From Listeria rocourtiae FSL F6-920 (GTDB lineage Bacteria > Bacillota > Bacilli > Lactobacillales > Listeriaceae), in the NCBI RefSeq assembly GCF_000525975.1, contig NZ_AODK01000017.1, forward strand, positions 1 through 50,836: DNA of 50,836 bases, given 5' to 3'. Made by a program: the position numbers and the translations under genes. Below are positions 46,355-50,836 of this stretch, one piece after another; the stretch's first letter is position 1; each line of letters opens with the position of its first letter. The notes beneath the pieces were generated by a model that was given only the letters and a program-made list of their open reading frames with translations, did not search any database and was not told the DNA's origin.

Positions 46355-46385
46355 AAGATATCTCCTTTATTCCATAAAATAGGCT

Positions 46386-46413
46386 ATTCCTGCAAGATTG
46401 CTCTCGCAGGAAT
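46386..46413 (-). terminator. Hairpin between repeat-protein gene and exopolysaccharide genes
   Basis: ATTCCTGC pairs with GCAGGAAT around a 12-base loop, followed on the minus strand only by AGCCTATTTTATGG, a poor U run. It may reduce but not block readthrough from the repeat-protein gene into the operon. Confidence 0.55.
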
Positions 46414-46439
46414 TAAGCCAGTTATTTTTGTGCTAATAA

Positions 46440-49154
46440 TTATTGAACAGTAATCGTACTATCATCGAGCTCTGTGTGATCTAAGCTGAAACCTGTTAAC
46501 TTAACAACATCTCCTGTTTGAAGTCCTAGGTTACCAACATAGTATGAGAAGGTGCCATTCAGGTTGAATGTACCGCCCCAATTACCAACGACACCATTGA
46601 CAGTGATACGTCCGCGTGCCACATCACCTGTATAGGTACCTGTCAAGTTGGCGCCTCCAGCGGTATAGTTATCTAATGTGATGGTACCTTGAATATTTGG
46701 ATTCACGCGCACAGTAGTTTTATACAATTCACGATCATTTGCATCGAGCGCAATTAATGTCACATCGTCTCCAGCTTGAATCACGCCAGCGCGTACAAAG
46801 TATGAAAAGGTTCCATTCGTGAATGTCCCACCACCAGCGGTAATGATATTGTTATTCACCACTAGACGCGCAGATGCTACATCACCGGTGTAGGTTCCGG
46901 TAATATTAGTCTCTCCCACTTTGTAAGCATTGGCTGTAAGCGTTCCTTGTGTTAGTGCAATTGTTACTGGGCTACGATCAAGTACTCTCCCGCCTGGGGC
47001 GTCGAGTGCAATGAGTTCTACGTCATCGCCAACTTGAATCGTACCACTTCGAACAAAGAAGGTGAAGGTTCCATCCGCATTGAATGTTCCGCCAGCAGGT
47101 ATCACGACATTATTGTTGACCAATAAACGCGCACTTGTGACATCACCCGTATACGTTCCTGTGATATTGCTATTTCCTTGTACGACACGGAATGAATTTG
47201 GTGTAATCGTTCCTTGCGTTGATGCAATCGTTACTGTGCTACGATCAAGTTCTCTTCCACCTGGGGCATCGAGCGCAATGAGTTCTACGTCATCGCCGGC
47301 TCGAATTACTCCAGATCGAACAAAGAAGGTGAAGGTTCCATCTGCATTGAACGTTCCGCCAGCAGGTGTGACAATATTACGATTAACCAACAGGCGAGCA
47401 CTTGTGATATCACCCGTATACGTTCCTGTAATATTAGCGTCACCCACACGATAATTCGCTGGTGTAATCGTTCCTTGCGTATTTGCAAGGACGCTTACTG
47501 TTTTACGATCAAGTTCTCTTCCACCTGGGGCGTCGAGTGCAATAAGTTCTACGTCATCACCAAATCGAATCGCACCACTACGAACAAAAAAGGTGAAGGT
47601 TCCATCCGCATTGAATGTTCCACCAGCAGGTGTAACAACATTATTGTTGACCAATAAACGCGCACTTGTGACATCACCCGTATACGTTCCTGTAATATTA
47701 GCGTCACCCACACGATAATTCGCTGGTGTAATTGTTCCTTGCGAATTCGCAATCACGTTTACTAGCTGACGATCTAACACCCTACCTCCTGGAACATCCA
47801 ATGCAATCAACTCTACCCTAGCGCCGGCTCGAATAGTGCCTGGGCTCACAAAATATGTGAAAGTGCCGTCTGCTCTGAACGTTCCACCAGCTGCCGTAAT
47901 GATTCGACCATCAACTTCTAAACGTGCACTGGTTACAGCGCCCGTATAACTTCCTGTAATAGCTGTTGTCCCAACGGTGTAATCACTTGGTCGAATAGTG
48001 CCTTGTGGTAACGGAGACACAACAGTAAGTTGTTGCGTATCCAAAATACGGTTGTTGAAATCTAACGCTTGAATAGTCACAATATCTCCAGCTTTAATTC
48101 CTGCATTCCCAACAAAGAATGAGAAGTTGCCATTATCGAAATCACCACCAATATTTATGGAAGCTCCATTAACCCATACACGTGCTCGTACCACATCATC
48201 CGTGTATGTTCCAGTAATATTCATATCTCCCACATTAAAGCGGTTGGGTGTAATCGTTCCCACCGTTTGTGCGCTGGTAACTGTTCTCGATGCAATATTA
48301 GAACTCACATTATTAAATGTGGCCTGAGCCGTTACAACAGTTCCCACTGCTTGGGCCGGAATAGGAATAGTGTAATCCCCATTGTTGTCGGCTGTACCCG
48401 TCCCAATCACTGTTGTCCCATTTTCAATTCGTACTGTAGCTCCTGGATGTGCTGTTCCTGATGCGCTTGTAGACTGGTTCGTTAAGGAATCCAACGTTGT
48501 GTCTTCCAGCGTAGCTGGTTGAACAATAGTACTGACCGCTGGAGCACTTAAGTTCCCCAACACCGCCGTAGCAGTTATCGTACTCCCTGCTGGTTGAGCA
48601 GGTATAGAGATTGTATATTGTCTAGAACTATTGGCTGTTCCGCTTCCCAGCACAGTTGTACCATTTCGAATAGTAACTGTAGAATTAGCCTCAGCCAATC
48701 CTGTTACACTTGTTGATAAAGATGTTAAACTACCAATCGTTGTACTTCGCAAGGTTCCATAATCATTTCGCAACGAATGGTAGCTTGTAGCTAGCACTAT
48801 ACCACCTTTATTATCTTTGGTTGACAGCGTGTAGCGATACTGATCGCCGTATCGTGCATTGCTCGATGCACTAAATGTAAGTGTTCCTCTAAGAGCACCT
48901 ACCCGCTGAGAACTAATTCTGTACCAAGAGCCATTATAATAGTCTTCCTGTGTCATGTAATATAGAGAAGAGGATGAAGTAAAAGTTACATCCATCACAC
49001 CCCCACGATAATCATTTGGAGAAAATGGCCTATCCACAATCGATGTGATATTCCCAGATGTTGCATGCGCCTTTTCCCCTGGCGCTAAATAAGGATTGTA
49101 CACGGCAACCAATGCCATAACAACACATATCATCGTAATAAATATTTTTTTCAT
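46440..49154 (-). CDS. Secreted 904-residue Ig-like repeat protein
   Basis: An exported protein with a signal peptide (residues 1-31, cleavage near KAHAT). Residues about 35-140 are a unique beta-rich region (PFSPNDYRGGVMDVTF). Two bacterial Ig repeats follow (TVTIRNGTTVLGSGTA and ATVRIENGTTVIGTGTA), then seven Ig-like repeats of about 82-90 residues (QGTITPANYRVGDANITGTY...ALDAPGGRELDR). The same repeat class ends the giant proteins at 89-6883 and 7970-11857. No LPXTG or transmembrane tail is present. AAAGGAGG lies 12 bases before the ATG. As the first gene before the exopolysaccharide operon it may be a matrix or polysaccharide-binding protein (inference). Confidence 0.85.
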   Translation of the reverse strand: MKKIFITMICVVMALVAVYNPYLAPGEKAHATSGNITSIVDRPFSPNDYRGGVMDVTFTSSSSLYYMTQEDYYNGSWYRISSQRVGALRGTLTFSASSNARYGDQYRYTLSTKDNKGGIVLATSYHSLRNDYGTLRSTTIGSLTSLSTSVTGLAEANSTVTIRNGTTVLGSGTANSSRQYTISIPAQPAGSTITATAVLGNLSAPAVSTIVQPATLEDTTLDSLTNQSTSASGTAHPGATVRIENGTTVIGTGTADNNGDYTIPIPAQAVGTVVTAQATFNNVSSNIASRTVTSAQTVGTITPNRFNVGDMNITGTYTDDVVRARVWVNGASINIGGDFDNGNFSFFVGNAGIKAGDIVTIQALDFNNRILDTQQLTVVSPLPQGTIRPSDYTVGTTAITGSYTGAVTSARLEVDGRIITAAGGTFRADGTFTYFVSPGTIRAGARVELIALDVPGGRVLDRQLVNVIANSQGTITPANYRVGDANITGTYTGDVTSARLLVNNNVVTPAGGTFNADGTFTFFVRSGAIRFGDDVELIALDAPGGRELDRKTVSVLANTQGTITPANYRVGDANITGTYTGDITSARLLVNRNIVTPAGGTFNADGTFTFFVRSGVIRAGDDVELIALDAPGGRELDRSTVTIASTQGTITPNSFRVVQGNSNITGTYTGDVTSARLLVNNNVVIPAGGTFNADGTFTFFVRSGTIQVGDDVELIALDAPGGRVLDRSPVTIALTQGTLTANAYKVGETNITGTYTGDVASARLVVNNNIITAGGGTFTNGTFSYFVRAGVIQAGDDVTLIALDANDRELYKTTVRVNPNIQGTITLDNYTAGGANLTGTYTGDVARGRITVNGVVGNWGGTFNLNGTFSYYVGNLGLQTGDVVKLTGFSLDHTELDDSTITVQ
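46990..47760 (-). repeat. Near-identical about 250-bp coding repeats
   Basis: Three to four successive Ig-like repeats of the 904-residue protein share long identical stretches of DNA, e.g. the CCACCAGC/GGTGT-flanked GTFNADGTFTFFVRSG region. The outer repeats are more diverged. This points to recent unequal recombination; copy number may vary between strains, and assembly here deserves care. Confidence 0.75.
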
Positions 49155-49238
49155 AATTTAAAAATGCCTCCTTTTTACTGTTCAAATTTTAATTATCATA
49201 TTTTGATATAGTTTCTATTTGTTTTAGATTAGAGTACG

Positions 49239-49334
49239 CTAACTCCCTTTGAAATCATTAAATTCCATAAGCACCATCCTCCTTCACCAACAGTTTCTAA
49301 ACTCTAGATTGTTAGTAAATCTACTTTCCTTCAC
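49239..49334 (-). other. Two possible leader peptides upstream of the 904-residue protein
   Basis: In the 5' leader, GTG 49334 (after AAAGGAGGGGAG) opens a 16-residue frame (VKESRFTNNLEFRNCW) ending at 49284. ATG 49268 (GGAGG nine bases upstream) opens a 9-residue frame (MEFNDFKGS) ending at 49239. Both have strong ribosome sites but are too short to judge by composition. Confidence 0.3.
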
Positions 49335-49430
49335 ATTTTTCTCCCCTCCTTTACCATGAATTCTTCAAACAGTGTATCCATATATTGAGCGAGATATGGC
49401 AAAGAAGCATGCAACAATTTAGTTCTTTAT

Positions 49431-49876
49431 TTATATGAACAGCACTTTTAAGATATAGTGATGCACAAGTAACCTGTAGCTGATTTTCTGAAAGGTTAGT
49501 TTGATTCCCAAAAATACTAAGCTAGACTTATGGATTCGTTGTAGTGTCTGTTTACTAATGCTACCCAACAATGTTTTCAGCAGCGCGGCTTCCATACATT
49601 CTACTGAGTTAAAAAAGCTACCCCAAAGGTTCTCTCGCTGGTACACAAAATCTATAGTCGGCTTTACTTTAGAATTTGGGAAGGCAAGTTTTATAAATTC
49701 CATAGATACCGCGAAACACTCTCATTCCAAGCAATATATGACTTCTTTTCGCCATACAAAATATTACTCAAAAAAACAGGAATTATTTTCATATAACTTC
49801 CTCTATGCCGGCTATAAAGCACCACATCATCAATCAGATATATGTCTTTCCAAAAAAATTTCCATTCCGAAATATA
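49431..49876 (-). pseudogene. Decayed Crp/PrfA-like regulator paralogue
   Basis: Two minus-strand frames line up with the regulator at 37117-37752. The upstream frame (FFWKDIYLIDDVVLYSRH ... KKSYIAWNESVSRYLW, about 49691-49876) matches its FYYESGIILVDDGLVSC and FRAWKNTCIWYLP. The downstream frame (VYQRENLWGSFFNSVECMEA then ALLKTLLGSISK, 49431-49703) matches SKQQQSIWRECILSKENVKS then AILNTLIELFIK. They are joined only by a shift in the direction opposite to the +1 shifts elsewhere. A TAA stop interrupts the N-terminus (after FSIIPD) and the C-terminal helix-turn-helix is missing. This looks like true decay. The plus-strand frame over it is a shadow. Confidence 0.5.
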
Positions 49877-49946
49877 GGTGGATTAGTCGGGTATAATGCT
49901 GAAATTCAATTGAATCAATAAAGTGAACTAGTTTATTCCCCAAGAC

Positions 49947-49995
49947 AAAGACCACCCTTCTAAAAAAACGTTCATTTTTTAGAAGGGTGGTCTTT
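49947..49995. terminator. Strong bidirectional hairpin terminator
   Basis: AAAGACCACCCTTCTAAAAAA pairs perfectly with its inverted copy over 21 bp around a seven-base loop (ACGTTCA). It is AT-rich at the loop side and T-rich at both ends. It isolates the resolvase region from the exopolysaccharide side. Confidence 0.8.
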
Positions 49996-50059
49996 CAGTC
50001 TATTTTTCTCACATAACTATACACTAGCATGGTTTATATGGCATTTAGTTCGAAAATTT

Positions 50060-50104
50060 AAAAAACGAACGTTTTTTGAGAAATTAAATATTTTGTGGTA
50101 TATT
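50060..50104 (+). promoter_or_regulatory. Resolvase promoter with overlapping palindrome
   Basis: TTGAGA (50076-50081), 17 bases, TATATT (50099-50104). A dyad AAAAAACG-AA-CGTTTTTT (50060-50077) overlaps the -35 box; resolvases often bind their own promoter at a res site, so this may be part of one. The 1.0-kb gap before the resolvase otherwise holds the leader, the decayed regulator and the hairpin above. Confidence 0.5.
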
Positions 50105-50220
50105 CTACATATTATCTGTTTCACGCATAGTATGCAAGAGAAGCAGATAAAAAAAAGAGAAAATTTTAAAGGTAGGTGGTTACGTTCATGGAATATTCAC
50201 AAATGGGAGAAGTGAAAGAA

Positions 50221-50778
50221 ATGAAAGCTAAAATTTACGGCTACGCTAGAGTATCGACACAAGAGCAATCCATGCATAGTCAAGTGGATGCTTTAGAAGC
50301 TTTTGGCTGTCAGCAGATTGTTCTTGAGAAAGAGTCAGGTAGGAAACGACGAAAAGAGCTAGAAAATTTATTTTTACGAATGAGAGCCGGGGATACACTG
50401 GTCGTGACTAAACTAGACCGACTAAGTCGCACAACAAAAGATTTATTGGAAATCAGCGAGTTTCTGCAGAAAAAGAACATCCATTTCATCAGCTTAAAAG
50501 AAAAAATCGATACCTCCTCCCCCATCGGTAAGTTCTATTTTATCCTCATCGCGGCTATCGCTGAAATGGAAGTATCGATGATTCGAGAAAGGACTTTGCT
50601 GGGCTTAAAAGCAGCTAAAAAAAGAGGCCGATCTGGGGGGAGGCCAAGCATATCTGCCGAAAAAAGTGAAGCCATTCATCAACTAACTAATCGGGGTGTA
50701 TCAAAAAAGGATATTGCAGCTAAATTAAAAGTGTCTATTTCAACTGTATATAATTATACTAAGCGTACATGTACGTAA
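50221..50778 (+). CDS. Serine recombinase (resolvase/invertase family)
   Basis: A 185-residue DNA recombinase. It has YGYARVSTQEQS with the nucleophile Ser, the catalytic Arg region TKLDRLSRTTKDLLE, EKIDTSSPIGKFYFILIAAI-AEMEVSMIRERT, and a C-terminal helix-turn-helix (ISAEKSEAIHQLTNRGVSKK). Size and order match small resolvases/invertases of Tn3-like elements and plasmids. ATG 50221 has GGGAGAAGTG upstream and starts at the usual family position; ATG 50188 (AGGTGG upstream) is the alternative. No transposase is seen; the window ends 58 bases later, so its element, if any, lies to the right. The codons before the stop form a CGTACATGTACG palindrome. Confidence 0.9.
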   Translation: MKAKIYGYARVSTQEQSMHSQVDALEAFGCQQIVLEKESGRKRRKELENLFLRMRAGDTLVVTKLDRLSRTTKDLLEISEFLQKKNIHFISLKEKIDTSSPIGKFYFILIAAIAEMEVSMIRERTLLGLKAAKKRGRSGGRPSISAEKSEAIHQLTNRGVSKKDIAAKLKVSISTVYNYTKRTCT

Positions 50779-50836
50779 AGGCTCATAAAAGCTATCGAAC
50801 ACTTATATGAAGTAATTTTTAAATAATTATTTTAAG

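Noticed and set aside
49501-49896. A 131-residue plus-strand frame over the decayed regulator
   Set aside because: It has no ribosome site or family resemblance, while the opposite strand aligns with the Crp-like regulator at 37117-37752.

Overview
The window is low-GC Firmicute DNA and fits a Listeria-type genome, probably one of the Listeria sensu lato species. Supporting signs are giant secreted proteins built from Cry1Ac domain D-VI-like and short immunoglobulin-like repeats, a pectate-lyase-like adhesive domain, a Listeria ChiB-like chitinase, a rha operon, PrfA/Crp-type regulators, and three small-RNA genes that look like the LhrC family. No rRNA, tRNA or CRISPR array is visible.

Layout, left to right. 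0.1-12 kb: a 2264-residue secreted protein with a CotH-kinase-like domain, a small NAD(P)-binding protein, and a 1295-residue adhesin with seven D-VI repeats. 12-14.5 kb: a small operon (DUF4352 lipoprotein, UDP-ManNAc-type dehydrogenase, sugar transferase) that shares a promoter-like element with the adhesin. 14.8-15.7 kb: a DUF2812 protein and its PadR repressor, with two dyad operators. 15.7-18.3 kb: a Fur-box-controlled haem/iron operon (binding protein, permease, HugZ-like protein) with no ATPase gene. 18.3-19.3 kb: an orphan WxL-system DUF916 protein. 20-28 kb: a secreted zinc deaminase, aldo/keto reductase, chitinase, small holin-like toxin, DedA protein, small membrane protein and bacterial nitric oxide synthase. 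28.2-30.5 kb: three LhrC-like sRNAs interleaved with a hypothetical protein, a YdeI-like protein and an S66 carboxypeptidase. 30.6-36.8 kb: rhaB-rhaA-rhaD-rhaM-MFS transporter with a divergent DeoR-type regulator. 37.1-49.9 kb: a Wzy-dependent exopolysaccharide locus led by a 904-residue repeat protein, with a Crp-like regulator at one end and a decayed paralogue at the other. 50.2 kb: a serine resolvase.

The shared theme is the cell envelope. Three giant secreted repeat proteins with no LPXTG anchor, two paralogous polysaccharide-initiation modules each with a DUF4352 lipoprotein, and an exopolysaccharide assembly system (Wzz, tyrosine kinase, initiating transferase, WecG/TagA transferase, Wzy, Wzx, GT4) suggest a surface matrix of polysaccharide and repeat proteins. 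The LhrC-like sRNAs would fit envelope-stress control.

Quality warning: eight genes are broken by apparent +1 insertions, nearly all in A/T homopolymers, and removing one base per tract (two in two of the genes) restores every one. A systematic homopolymer over-call is the simplest explanation. Those genes are entered as frameshifted, with the length they would have if intact.
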